Below are positions 53,798 through 62,423 of a DNA stretch of 64,000 bases, piece by piece (positions within the stretch are counted from its first letter, which is position 1; every line of letters starts with the position of its first letter). The notes below the pieces were generated by a model. The model was not told where the DNA came from. It worked only from the letters and a program-made list of their open reading frames with translations, and ran no database searches. Source of the DNA: Hyphomicrobiales bacterium (GTDB lineage: Bacteria; Pseudomonadota; Alphaproteobacteria; Rhizobiales; Beijerinckiaceae). The DNA lies in NCBI GenBank assembly GCA_026400535.1, contig JAPLOU010000019.1, positions 1-64,000 of the forward strand. Reading direction: 5' to 3'. Both the position numbers and the translations under genes were made by a program.

Positions 53798-55642
53798 CTA
53801 AAGAGGCGCGCAAGCCGCCTTCAGCCAGGCGCGCGCGCGCCCACCCACAAGCGGCCCCAACTCCGTCAGGACGCGGGCATGATAGGCGTCGATCCAGTTG
53901 CGTTCGGCCTTGTTGAGCATGCCCTCGTCGATCAGCACGCGCTCGTAGGGGCAAAGCGTCACGGTCTCGAAGCCGAGCATGTCGCGTTCCGCGCCAACGA
54001 TCTGCCGTGGTTCCACCACGATCAGGTTCTCGATGCGGATGCCGTAATGGCCTTCGCGATAGTAGCCCGGCTCGTTGGAAAGGATCATGCCCGCTTCCAG
54101 CGTGGTGTGGCCGAGCTTCGAAATGCGCTGCGGACCTTCATGCACCGAGAGATAAGCGCCGACGCCGTGGCCGGTGCCATGGTCGAAGTCGAGGCCGGCC
54201 TCCCACAGCGGCAGTCGCGCGAACGCGTCGATCTGCGCGCCGGAGGTCCCCTTCGGAAACACCGCGCGCGAAACAGCGACATGGCCCTTGAGCACCAGCG
54301 TGTAGTGCCGCCGCATCTCGGGCGTGACCTCCTTCACCGCCAGTGTGCGCGTGATGTCGGTGGTGCCGTCCTCATACTGTCCGCCCGAATCGATCAGGAA
54401 GATGCCCGGCTCGATGACGCGGTTCGATGATGCCGTCACCCGGTAGTGGGGCAGCGCGGCATGGGGTCCGGCGCCCGAAATCGACCCGAACGAGATCTCC
54501 TTGAGCATGTTGGTGTCCCGGCGGAAACGCTCGAGTTCGATCGCGGCGTCGATCTCTGTGAGCTGGCCCTTCGGCGCCTCGCTGGCAAACCACGACAAGA
54601 AGCGCGTCACGGCCGCGCCATCGCGCCGATGGGCGGCGCGCGACCCTTCAAGCTCCGTGGCGTTTTTCGCGGCCTTCATCAGCGTGATCGGGTCGGTACC
54701 GACATCCGCCTTGCCGCCGGCCGCCTCGATCCGGTCGCGGATCGCGCTGGCTACGGTGGCCCCGTCAAGCCGGACAGTCGCGCCTGCCCTGCCAAGCTCA
54801 TCCAGCGACGCCACGAAATCAGCCGGGGCGAAAGGCTGGCAGGCACCAATCAGATCATCGATGATCTCGGGGCCAAGCTTGGCCGGATCGATGAACAGCT
54901 TGACCGGACCTGAGGTCTTGACGATGCCATAGCACAGGGCCAGCGGGGTATGCGGCACATCCCCGCCGCGCATGTTCAGCAGCCAGCACATGTTGTGCGG
55001 GTCGGAAATCACCAACGCGCCGCATCTCGCCCTGGCCAGCGCCTCGCGGACACGGACGATCTTGGCCGAGGCCGTCTCGCCCGCCAGCCTGTCCGGATAG
55101 GACACGACCGGGGCGGACGGCGGAGCCGGGCGGTCGACCCAGATGGCGTCGATCGGGTTGGGCGAGATGGCCCTCAGCGTGCTCGCCGCGCGTGCGACTG
55201 CGGCGTCAAGCTTCCTGACCTGATCGGGCGTATGCACCCAAGGATCAAAGCCAAGGACGCTGCCAGCCGGCAGATTGGCTTCAATCCAGGCCTCCTGACC
55301 CTGGCTGGACATCTGCACCGGCGTCACCACGGCCGTATCCGTCTGGGCCGCCGACTGCAACGTGTAGCGCCCGTCGACGATCAGCGCCGCCCTGTCCGTC
55401 AGCACCACGGCGGAGCCGGCGGAGCCGGTGAAGCCCGTCACCCAGGCCAGCCGCTCGTCATGGGGGGGTACATACTCGCCCTGATGCTGGTCGGAGCGCG
55501 GGATCACGAAGCCATCGAGGCCAAGCTGCCGAAGCGCCACCCGAAGGGCCACGATGCGCGGTGCGACGGTCGCCGGGTCGGACATCGCCTCGAAACTCTG
55601 GAAGAGGCTGGACCGGGGGCGGTACGAGCTGGGCAAGGTCAT
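53798..55642 (-). CDS. pepP: Xaa-Pro aminopeptidase P (M24B)
   Basis: 614 residues from ATG 55642. The two creatinase-like N-terminal domains (QHQGEYVPPHDERLAWVTGF near 50) precede the metallopeptidase domain, whose metal ligands are LIDSGGQYEDGTTDITRT near 405 (two Asp), GTGHGVGAYLSVHEGP near 485 (His) and SNEPGYYREGHYGIRIEN near 520 (two Glu). It removes the N-terminal residue before proline. Similarity to relatives starts at FQSFEAMSDP, so the start must be upstream of that methionine; ATG 55642 is the best fit. Neighbour of prmA, as usual. Confidence 0.93.
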   Translation of the reverse strand: MTLPSSYRPRSSLFQSFEAMSDPATVAPRIVALRVALRQLGLDGFVIPRSDQHQGEYVPPHDERLAWVTGFTGSAGSAVVLTDRAALIVDGRYTLQSAAQTDTAVVTPVQMSSQGQEAWIEANLPAGSVLGFDPWVHTPDQVRKLDAAVARAASTLRAISPNPIDAIWVDRPAPPSAPVVSYPDRLAGETASAKIVRVREALARARCGALVISDPHNMCWLLNMRGGDVPHTPLALCYGIVKTSGPVKLFIDPAKLGPEIIDDLIGACQPFAPADFVASLDELGRAGATVRLDGATVASAIRDRIEAAGGKADVGTDPITLMKAAKNATELEGSRAAHRRDGAAVTRFLSWFASEAPKGQLTEIDAAIELERFRRDTNMLKEISFGSISGAGPHAALPHYRVTASSNRVIEPGIFLIDSGGQYEDGTTDITRTLAVKEVTPEMRRHYTLVLKGHVAVSRAVFPKGTSGAQIDAFARLPLWEAGLDFDHGTGHGVGAYLSVHEGPQRISKLGHTTLEAGMILSNEPGYYREGHYGIRIENLIVVEPRQIVGAERDMLGFETVTLCPYERVLIDEGMLNKAERNWIDAYHARVLTELGPLVGGRARAWLKAACAPL

Positions 55643-56277
55643 GGATGTGCGCAAATCCGGGCTGGAACGGGGACAATGCCGTGAAGACTAGGCCTTGCCT
55701 CCAGTGCCGTCCAGTTCGGCAGGCTGATGCCAGGTCATGCATTTGACGCAACCATATCAATCGGAATGAATTCGACGCAGATTCTGCCGGTGCGAGGTCA
55801 CCTTCCGCACGGCACCATGCAACGCCACCTTCGACCTGCACAGGAGCTGAAGGTACCTGGGGGTACGACCGCGGCAGGCGTTTTCGTGTGACTGACCTGA
55901 AGACGGATCACGCTCATGGCTTATGCCCACACCGGACCTGTTTTCGCCGCGCCGCTCGCCGATCGCAACCGGCGATCCTGCCTTTTCCTCAGCGTCATGA
56001 TGGCCATGATCGAAAGCCCGATGCGCACGCCCGCCGCCCCCTTCACCGCCGGAGACGACCGAAGCCCCACACTCAGCGGCCCCGTGCGTCATCAGACCGT
56101 GACCGGCCGCAAACGCCAGATCATCCAGCACAGAAGACGGCATCCATGATCGCCTTGATCATCAAGTCCTCACCAGACGCCCTTGACCGCTGGCGCTTCA
56201 CGGACGCCGGGAGCGCCGACAGGCGCCAGACGCGCAAGGCGTTGGAGGACACTGACGGCCCGCTCGGCTTCCGAGCA
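55643..56277. other. 635-bp stretch without a supported gene
   Basis: Between pepP and prmA. A short plus-strand frame starting at 55916 (about 77 codons, MAYAHTGPVFAAP...) has no ribosome site and no recognisable motif. The minus-strand frames look like shadows. No RNA gene seen. It may hold a pepP promoter. Confidence 0.4.
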
Positions 56278-57282
56278 TCAGCGGCGAGGTCGCGGGGCCG
56301 CGCCATGGCCCTTCAGGACCAGCGCCACCCAACCCTCGCGCTGGCCTTTCGAGGCCAGCGTCCAACCCTGCATCCGGTAGGCCGCAAGCACGCCGGCCAC
56401 ATCTCTGACCAACAATCCCGACAGGATCAGCGTGCCGGAAGGCTTCAGCACAGCGGTCATTGAGCGCGAAAGCCGCATCAGCGGACGCTGCAGGATGTTG
56501 GCGATCACCATGTCGAAATGCCTGGGACGCCATGCCTTGGCGTGCCGGACGCCAGGGGCTACATAAAGCTCCAGCAGCCCGGGCGCGCGGTTGATGATGG
56601 CGTTCTCGCGCGTGACGTCGATGGCGGCGGCGTCGATGTCGCCGGCCACCACGCGACGTTTCAGGCGCTTTGCGGCGGCGAGCGCGAGAAGGCCCGTCCC
56701 CGTGCCGACATCGAGAACATGCCGTGGCCGCCACTTCTTCAGTTCAGCGTCGATGGCCAGCAGGCAGCCCGCCGTTGTGCCGTGATGCCCGGTGCCAAAG
56801 GCGAGTCCCGCCTCGATCTCGATGGCGATGTCATTGATCCGGACGGCAGCGCGATCATGCGCGCCATGCACCAGAAAGCGTCCGGCCCGCACCGGTTTCA
56901 GACCATCAAGGCTAGCCTTGACCCAGTCCTTCGCCTCGACAGCGGTGAACGCGGCTCCAGACAGGTCCTCACCGACGATCGGGCCGATCAGGTCGCGGAT
57001 GGCGTCCTCATCCGGCGGCTCGGCAAAGAACACCTCCACGAACCAGGGCGAGTCCTCCGCCTCGTCATCGATCTCGAAGGCGGACACAGCCGTCTCACCG
57101 GGATCGAGGACCTCGCCCAGAAGTTCGGTGATGGCCTTGGCCCGTCCGACGGTGGTCGAGAGCTTGAGCACGGTTGTGACAGTATGGGGCAGGAGACCTT
57201 CGCGCATGCGGGGCATGTAGAACAAGTCGGTTGAAAGGGGAAACGGGTTCTGCACATGTGGTGCTGACTGTTTGCCGGCCAT
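56278..57282 (-). CDS. prmA: ribosomal protein L11 methyltransferase
   Basis: SAM-dependent methylation of ribosomal protein L11. The C-terminal Rossmann domain has VLDVGTGTGLLALAAAKRL near 190, GDIDAAAIDVTRENAI, and MVIANILQRPLM near 250. GLAFGTGHHGTT near 160 is the family's SAM-entry motif. Start is uncertain: ATG 57282 gives 334 residues; relatives usually begin near MREGLLPHTV (57207), and an ATG at 57324 is also in frame. Confidence 0.9.
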   Translation of the reverse strand: MAGKQSAPHVQNPFPLSTDLFYMPRMREGLLPHTVTTVLKLSTTVGRAKAITELLGEVLDPGETAVSAFEIDDEAEDSPWFVEVFFAEPPDEDAIRDLIGPIVGEDLSGAAFTAVEAKDWVKASLDGLKPVRAGRFLVHGAHDRAAVRINDIAIEIEAGLAFGTGHHGTTAGCLLAIDAELKKWRPRHVLDVGTGTGLLALAAAKRLKRRVVAGDIDAAAIDVTRENAIINRAPGLLELYVAPGVRHAKAWRPRHFDMVIANILQRPLMRLSRSMTAVLKPSGTLILSGLLVRDVAGVLAAYRMQGWTLASKGQREGWVALVLKGHGAAPRPRR

Positions 57283-57497
57283 GATGTCGCCCGATGCGTC
57301 CCCCGGGACCGCTGTGGCATGCACGGATTGCAGACAGACATGTTTTGGATCAAGAGTGCGCGGCGTTTACCGCATGCTGAAGACGTCTTTCAGCGATTCA
57401 GAAGCGATGAATCGCGGCAATTCGCGTCGACCCCCTTAAAAGTTCGGAAACATCTGCTATCTATCGGTAAGGCGTTGAGCCGTTGGAGGAATTTACC

Positions 57498-58508
57498 ATG
57501 TCGAAGACGTTAAATCGTCTTGCACTGATGACAATGATGGCGGGTGTGGTCGCGTTCGGGATCACCGCTGTCGATGCGCGCCCGGGTAGCGGCAAGAGCT
57601 CGGGCAGTCGCGGCTCGCAAACGAATGTCGCGCCGCCGTCGACCAGCACGGCTCCGGGCACCGCCCAGCCGATGCAGCGTTCCGTGACGCCCGCAGGCCC
57701 GGCCGCAGCCGCAGCACCCGCTGCCGGAGCAGCGGCAGGGGCAGCCGGGGCGGCAGCCGCAGCCGCCAAGCCGTCGATGGCGCGCAGCCTGATGATGGGC
57801 CTGGGCGCTGGCCTTCTGGGCGCTGGTCTGTTCGGCCTGCTCTCGGGCGCGGGCTTCCTGTCTGGCCTTGGCTCGCTCGCCGGTATGCTCGGTTTCCTGC
57901 TGCAGATCGCCCTGATTGGCGGCGTGATCTTCCTGATCGTGCGCCTGATCCGCGGTCGCCGCGAGACGGCCATGGCCGCGCCCGCAGCCGGCATGGCGCG
58001 TGATGCGCAAGCGTCCCAGAACCCGACGCAGCGCCAGATGATGGGCGGCCTGATGGGCGGTGCGGCCCAGCCTGCGCAGCCCGCCATCCAGCCGCTCGAT
58101 CTGACCGGCGATGATTTCGGCGCCTTCGAAAAGCTGCTTGTCGACGTGCAGACGGCCTACGGTGCTGAGAATGTGCCAGCGCTGCGCGCCATGCTGACCC
58201 CGGAAATGTCGGCCTATTTCGAGGGCGATCTCTCGGATAACGAGGCCCGGGGCGCAGTCAACAAGATCGCCAACGTCAAGCTGCTGCAGGGCGACCTGTC
58301 CGAAGCCTGGCGCGAGGCGGGCGGCGAATACGCCACGGTCGCGATGCGCTATGCCATCTCGGATGCGCTGGTGGATCGCAGGACGGGCCGCACCATCGAG
58401 GGCGATCTCGCCAAGGTCGGCGAAGTCACGGAGGTCTGGACCTTCGTGCGCGAGCCCAACACGGCGCAGGCCGGCTGGAAGCTCTCGGCGATCCAGCAGG
58501 TCGCCTGA
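57498..58508 (+). CDS. Tim44-like domain membrane protein
   Basis: 336 residues. An N-terminal hydrophobic segment (about 7-27) may be a signal peptide, followed by a Ser/Pro/Ala-rich low-complexity part (about 30-95), then two hydrophobic helices near 100-150 with many Gly, and a Tim44-like C-terminal domain (about 195-336: FEKLLVDVQTAYGAENVPALRAMLTPEM, EVWTFVREP). Bacterial Tim44-like proteins are linked to membrane protein or lipid handling, but their task is unclear. GGAGG lies 7 bases before the ATG; a strong terminator follows the stop. Confidence 0.88.
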   Translation: MSKTLNRLALMTMMAGVVAFGITAVDARPGSGKSSGSRGSQTNVAPPSTSTAPGTAQPMQRSVTPAGPAAAAAPAAGAAAGAAGAAAAAAKPSMARSLMMGLGAGLLGAGLFGLLSGAGFLSGLGSLAGMLGFLLQIALIGGVIFLIVRLIRGRRETAMAAPAAGMARDAQASQNPTQRQMMGGLMGGAAQPAQPAIQPLDLTGDDFGAFEKLLVDVQTAYGAENVPALRAMLTPEMSAYFEGDLSDNEARGAVNKIANVKLLQGDLSEAWREAGGEYATVAMRYAISDALVDRRTGRTIEGDLAKVGEVTEVWTFVREPNTAQAGWKLSAIQQVA

Positions 58509-58533
58509 GGCTCAACGCTCCAAGCCCATGACG

Positions 58534-58561
58534 AACCCGCCGGTGTGAGCCGGCGGGTTTT
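58534..58561 (+). terminator. Rho-independent terminator after the Tim44-like gene
   Basis: AACCCGCCGG and CCGGCGGGTT form a perfect 10-bp stem around TGTGAG, followed by TTTTG. It lies 26 bases after the stop at 58508 and should also end any read-through. Confidence 0.9.
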
Positions 58562-58625
58562 GTGTTGGATATCTGAGGCTGATCAGGCGCGTGCGGTGCT
58601 GAAGCGCTTGCGCAAGACACCGAGC

Positions 58626-58940
58626 TCAGCGCCACCCTGGTCCGAAGCAGACCCGGCGGACCACCACGTCGCCCCAGCGGTTCTCGCGCTCGACCAGCCG
58701 GCAGCGCGGGCCGTAGCCGCCATAGCCGATTCGGACGATGCCGTAGGGCCTGTGACCCCAGTGTGGACGGCCATGGCCCCAGCCACCATGACCCCAGCCG
58801 CCGCCATGATGACCCCAGCCGCCGCCGTGGCCTCCATGACGCGGGCTGGCTTCGGCGCTGGATGGGGCGATCGCCGAGCCGGCAATGGCAATGCCGAGTG
58901 CGGCGGCGGCAAGAGCGAAGCGGTTGAAGCGGATAGACAT
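58626..58940 (-). CDS. small secreted His/Gly/Trp-rich protein
   Basis: 104 residues. A signal peptide is likely cut at AEA near 31. The mature part carries GGW/GH repeats (GGGWGHHGG, GHGGWGHG) and a C-terminal domain with two Cys (GPRCRLVERENRWGD, RRVCFGPGWR). Proteins of this kind are common in Hyphomicrobiales, sometimes as sulfur-globule or metal-binding precursors; the His runs could bind metal. GGGAGATCC lies before the ATG. Confidence 0.8.
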   Translation of the reverse strand: MSIRFNRFALAAAALGIAIAGSAIAPSSAEASPRHGGHGGGWGHHGGGWGHGGWGHGRPHWGHRPYGIVRIGYGGYGPRCRLVERENRWGDVVVRRVCFGPGWR

Positions 58941-59056
58941 GATGGATCTCCCTGGTGGTTCAGGAGCGGACCACCCGCCCCGTGATCATGGGTCGCGGGA
59001 TCGGGCTGAAAGGTTCATGGGGATCGAGAAGGTTTCTTCGTGCGCCATGGCACAGG

Positions 59057-59330
59057 TCAGATGGCCTTGCTCAGGTCCGGCAATTCAAGCGGACGGACAG
59101 CGACGAGCAGGTGATATGTGCGCAGATCTTCGGCCACCTGTGGATTGCTGCGGAGTTGTTCGGGCCTGCGCCGGACCGGTCCTGTATTCTTATCATCGCG
59201 ACAAAGGTCGATGGCTTCGCGCGCATCAAGCAGCGCATCATCCAGTGTATCGCAGCCTGACACGTCCGCGAACCAGACCCCGATGGGCCTTGCCCGGGTC
59301 CTCCTCCATGATCGTGACGTCGTGGCTCAA
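59057..59330 (-). pseudogene. HicB-like antitoxin, frameshifted
   Basis: From 59263 the frame reads GCDTLDDALLDAREAIDL, then RRRPEQLRSNPQVAEDL and LLVAVRPLEL, matching HicB partial RNase H-fold antitoxins. The expected N-terminus lies in another frame: from a TTG at 59330 it reads MSHDVTIMEEDPGKA, and dropping one extra base near 59284-59286 joins it to IGVWFADVSGCDT. A single-base insertion therefore breaks the gene. No HicA toxin could be found next to it. Confidence 0.7.
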
Positions 59331-59617
59331 TGGAGGACATCGTCCAACGGCAACAAGGACCAAACGCAGGCCGTTTGAAGACAAACCTGCCTGCCTGAAT
59401 TCTGGATCTCCGACGGCTTAGACCCGGGAAGTTTCTGCTTTCAGCTGCAAGATTGTCCGCTCTTTGTCACGGGGGATGCCGATGAGGCGATCAATGCCAT
59501 TTGGTTTCTCCCTCACGTTCCCCCAAGCCTCATCCAGTCTTCAGGTCGTTCGGAGGGCGGCGGAGCAATGCATCAAGGGGGGCAGGATCATCAAGGGGCA
59601 GGATCATCAAGGGGGCA
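59331..59617. other. gene-free stretch with tandem 16-bp repeat
   Basis: The stretch shows no intact gene. From 59573 on, a unit GATCATCAAGGGGCAG occurs with variation two to three times (ATCAAGGGG at about 59575, 59591 and 59607). An open stretch at about 59391-59550 translates to a plausible protein-like text (EFWISDGLDPGSFCF, LFVTGDADEAINAIWFL) without a start; it may be the end of a lost gene. Confidence 0.45.
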
Positions 59618-59915
59618 GGCATGCGGTGAACTGGACGTAGCTGTCATGTGCCGCGATGACGGCAAACGCCGTCCGCCTCCAGCTTCCCGCTCTGGCCTCC
59701 AACCTGTGTAGCGTCCTGCGCACACACGCCCTGCTGCAGCAGATGGAAAGCTGGTCGCTGATCACCATCCTTCAGACACTGGTGAAGAGCGGCGCACAAG
59801 TGATCGCCCACGCGCTATGCCGTTTTCGAGATCGCAGCAGTTGCCGTGCCGCGTCACCTGTTCCGGCGCATCCTCGCCATGATCGACGATCTGCAACCAC
59901 GAAAGCCGACATCAT
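59618..59915 (+). mobile_element. IS1380-family transposase, C-terminal remnant
   Basis: Translation gives AVNWT, a stop, LSCAAMTANAVRLQL, then ALASNLCSVLRTHAL, ESWSLITILQTLVKSGAQV, matching the end of IS1380-type DDE transposases (KWTRLSC..., NAVRLQLHALAYNL). After a frameshift near 59815 it continues VFEIAAVAVPRHLFRRIL. In-frame stop, frameshift and loss of the N-terminal catalytic core make it a dead remnant. No terminal inverted repeats were found. Confidence 0.75.
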
Positions 59916-60271
59916 GCTGCCGGCACAAAGCGGTCGCGCTTAGCAGACGACAGGCGACGGGCGCCCACACGGTGGCACAATCAGCCGGAAATGCACGTCT
60001 GGGGCATGGCGGTCTGAACGCGCTTCTGCTGCGACGGATGCTGTCGCGACGCGCCTCCGCCTTCCAACGGGACCAAGGCCGGGCTATTCTGCCATCAATC
60101 ATGGGGGGTTGGGCCGCCTGTCAGGGCAAAGTCGGTCATAAAATCAAGACCACTGCAGATTGGGGCTTGTACCGGTGTCCCTATGGGAAATACAAAACGT
60201 GCAAGTCTGTCACGCCATGGTCACGTTTGGGCGTCAACTGGCAGGCTCAGACCAACCGAAAGGATGAAGGC
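59916..60271. other. intergenic region before the three-gene system
   Basis: Non-coding as far as can be seen. It follows the transposase remnant and must hold the promoter of the downstream operon; no convincing -35/-10 pair was found. AGGATGAAGG ends just before the first gene's ATG. Confidence 0.4.
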
Positions 60272-61453
60272 ATGAAACAGGTCGTGGTGAAGACCCCGCT
60301 GCAGTATCTCGACAGGGCGGCCGGCGCGTTGCGGGATCTCGGCCTCATGCCAGTGAAGGTCGAACCCGCGCCGATCAACGCGCTGCTGGAGAAGATTTCC
60401 GACCTGGAGCCGGACAAGATCGCACTGATCGCCCGCACCCTTGGCCAGGCCGAGGTTTTCAACGAGGTGGTGCGTGAGCAGACCTCGAGAATGGAGATCG
60501 GCGAGCGCTACAAGGCCATCACCGACGGCTTCAACTCGATCCGCGACGACGCCAAGCGCATGGTCGACCAGATCGATGATGGCAGGATCGACGTTCTGGA
60601 GCGCGCCTCCAATGTCTGGATGAAGCTGTCGCGCGGCGACGTCGCAGACCGCTTCGACAAGGTGAAGGCGATCTATCTTGATGTCACAAAGGAGACCAAG
60701 AACCAGATTGACCGCGAGGCGATCATCCTGGATGCCTACCGCGACTGGCGCGGTGCGCTCAAGCAGTCCGAGGTGATGGCGCTGGAGGTGCTGAACAAGG
60801 CGACGGCCAAGCTTGACGCGGCCAGACAGACGCTGGGCGAGGCCTCGACCGCGGTCGCCGGTTTCGCCGGGACCGACCCGGCAGAGCGTGCCAGGCTGGA
60901 ATTGATCCGCGACGAGCACATCCGCCTGACCCAGGACGAGGACAAGCGCTACCAGATCGCCAAGGACCTCTCCGACAACCTGACCATTTCCTACAACACC
61001 TCCGAGGTGGTGATGGCGCGCCTGATGCAGACCACATCGGCCAAGGAGCGTGTCTATCAGCAGTCCGTGTCGTTCTTCTCCACCAATGACAGCGTACTGA
61101 CCGCGCTGAAGGCCTCGTTTACCGGCATGTTCGGCCTGCATGAGTCGACCAAGACGCTCGACGCGATGAAGGAGGGCATGTCGAAAAGCCTCGAGACGCT
61201 GGGCGAGATCGGCAACAAGGTGGGCGAGGCGGCGATCAGGGCCGGCTATGGCCCGACCATCCGCGCCGATGCCGTGAAGAAGCTTGTCGACTCCGTGGTG
61301 AACTTCCAGGAGAAGTCGACCGAAATCATCGGCGAGATGCGCAAGCTTTCCACGCAGAACTCGGCTGAAATCCGCGATGCAGTCGAGGACGGCAAACGCC
61401 GGATCGCGAGGCTGGTCGAGGCCGGGCAGTCGCTGCCTCCAGCCAATCTTTGA
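60272..61453 (+). CDS. TelA-like all-helical protein, first gene of a three-gene system
   Basis: 393 residues, soluble, almost entirely helical and charged. Features: LLEKISDLEPDKIALIAR near 38, RYKAITDGFNSIRDDAKRM near 85, a middle part DRFDKVKAIYLDVTKETKNQ near 130, and a C-terminal helical bundle with SYNTSEVVMARLMQTT near 240 and TALKASFTGMFGLHE near 275. The layout resembles toxic-anion-resistance (TelA/KlaA) proteins, which occur with stress and envelope systems, but identity is distant. ATG at 60272 has AAGG before it; a longer open frame upstream runs through the transposase remnant. The stop overlaps or abuts the next gene. Confidence 0.75.
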   Translation: MKQVVVKTPLQYLDRAAGALRDLGLMPVKVEPAPINALLEKISDLEPDKIALIARTLGQAEVFNEVVREQTSRMEIGERYKAITDGFNSIRDDAKRMVDQIDDGRIDVLERASNVWMKLSRGDVADRFDKVKAIYLDVTKETKNQIDREAIILDAYRDWRGALKQSEVMALEVLNKATAKLDAARQTLGEASTAVAGFAGTDPAERARLELIRDEHIRLTQDEDKRYQIAKDLSDNLTISYNTSEVVMARLMQTTSAKERVYQQSVSFFSTNDSVLTALKASFTGMFGLHESTKTLDAMKEGMSKSLETLGEIGNKVGEAAIRAGYGPTIRADAVKKLVDSVVNFQEKSTEIIGEMRKLSTQNSAEIRDAVEDGKRRIARLVEAGQSLPPANL

Positions 61454-61458
61454 ACATC

Positions 61459-62415
61459 ATGACGCGTGCCGCTGACATCGGCGAGGCCTCCCCGGCCCCG
61501 CGTGGCAAGCTTGATGACATCATGCTCGCCATGGATGTGGTGGACACGCTGCGCCATCGCGAGGACCTCGTCACGCGGGAACTCGATGACGCTGGCAAGG
61601 AAGAAGCATTGCTCAGACAGCTGCGCGAGATCTACCGCCAGCAGGGCATTGCCGTGCCCGACCATATCCTGAAGGACGGCGTCAAGGCGCTTCGCGAGAG
61701 CCGCTTTGCCTACACCCCGCCCGGCGCTGGCCTGAAGCGCAGCCTTGCGACGCTCTATGTCAACCGCAGCGCGTGGGGCAGGCGCGTGCTCGCTGTCGCG
61801 GCGGCGCTGGGCGTTGGCTGGGGCATCTGGCAGTTCATGGTTGTGCAACCGGCGCGCCAGTCGGCCGAAGCCGGGCGCATCGAGCTGACGCAAACCCTGC
61901 CTGCGCGGCTCGCCAGCAGCCTTGGCGATGTGCGCGCCATGACCATCGACGCCGAGGCGCTGACGCGTGCCGAGGCCTTGAAGGCCGATGGCGAGCGCGC
62001 CTTGCGCAACGGCGACCGGCCAGCTGCCCAGAAGGCAGTGGATGATCTGGCGGCGCTGAGGACGCAGCTTGCCAGTGAGTATGTGCTGACCATTGTCTCA
62101 CGGCAGGGAGCCGAAACAGGCGTCTGGCGCCGCCCGCCGCGCAATCCGTCCGGCCGCAACTATTATCTGATCGTCGAAGCTCTCGCGCCGGATGGGCGCA
62201 AGCTTTCGTTGCCGGTTCGCAACGAGGAAACGGGCGAGACCGAGACCGTCTCGATGTGGGGCATTCGGGTCCCGCAGGAGATGTTCGAGCGCATTGCCCG
62301 TGACAAGCGCGACGATGGCATCGTCCAGTTCAACCGCTTCGGCGTCAAGCGGCGCGGCATGCTGAACCCCGAATACCTTATGCCGTTCGAAGGCGGCATG
62401 ATCACGAAGTGGTAG
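61459..62415 (+). CDS. single-pass membrane protein (DUF6384-like), second gene
   Basis: 318 residues. A cytosolic helical part (about 18-90: KLDDIMLAMDVVDTLRHRED, ALLRQLREIYRQQGI, VPDHILKDGVKALRESRF), one membrane helix near 110-130 (RVLAVAAALGVGWGIWQFMV), then a periplasmic helical stretch and a beta-rich end (YYLIVEALAPDGRKLSLPV, MITKW). It resembles what I recall of family DUF6384, not verified. Start: ATG 61459, or TTG 61450 overlapping the previous stop. It could connect the soluble first protein to the envelope. Confidence 0.75.
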   Translation: MTRAADIGEASPAPRGKLDDIMLAMDVVDTLRHREDLVTRELDDAGKEEALLRQLREIYRQQGIAVPDHILKDGVKALRESRFAYTPPGAGLKRSLATLYVNRSAWGRRVLAVAAALGVGWGIWQFMVVQPARQSAEAGRIELTQTLPARLASSLGDVRAMTIDAEALTRAEALKADGERALRNGDRPAAQKAVDDLAALRTQLASEYVLTIVSRQGAETGVWRRPPRNPSGRNYYLIVEALAPDGRKLSLPVRNEETGETETVSMWGIRVPQEMFERIARDKRDDGIVQFNRFGVKRRGMLNPEYLMPFEGGMITKW

Positions 62416-62423
62416 CCCCGCGC

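Noticed and set aside
55916-56149. Possible 77-residue protein between pepP and prmA
   Set aside because: No ribosome site, no recognisable motif, arginine-rich shadow-like composition; not enough to support a gene.
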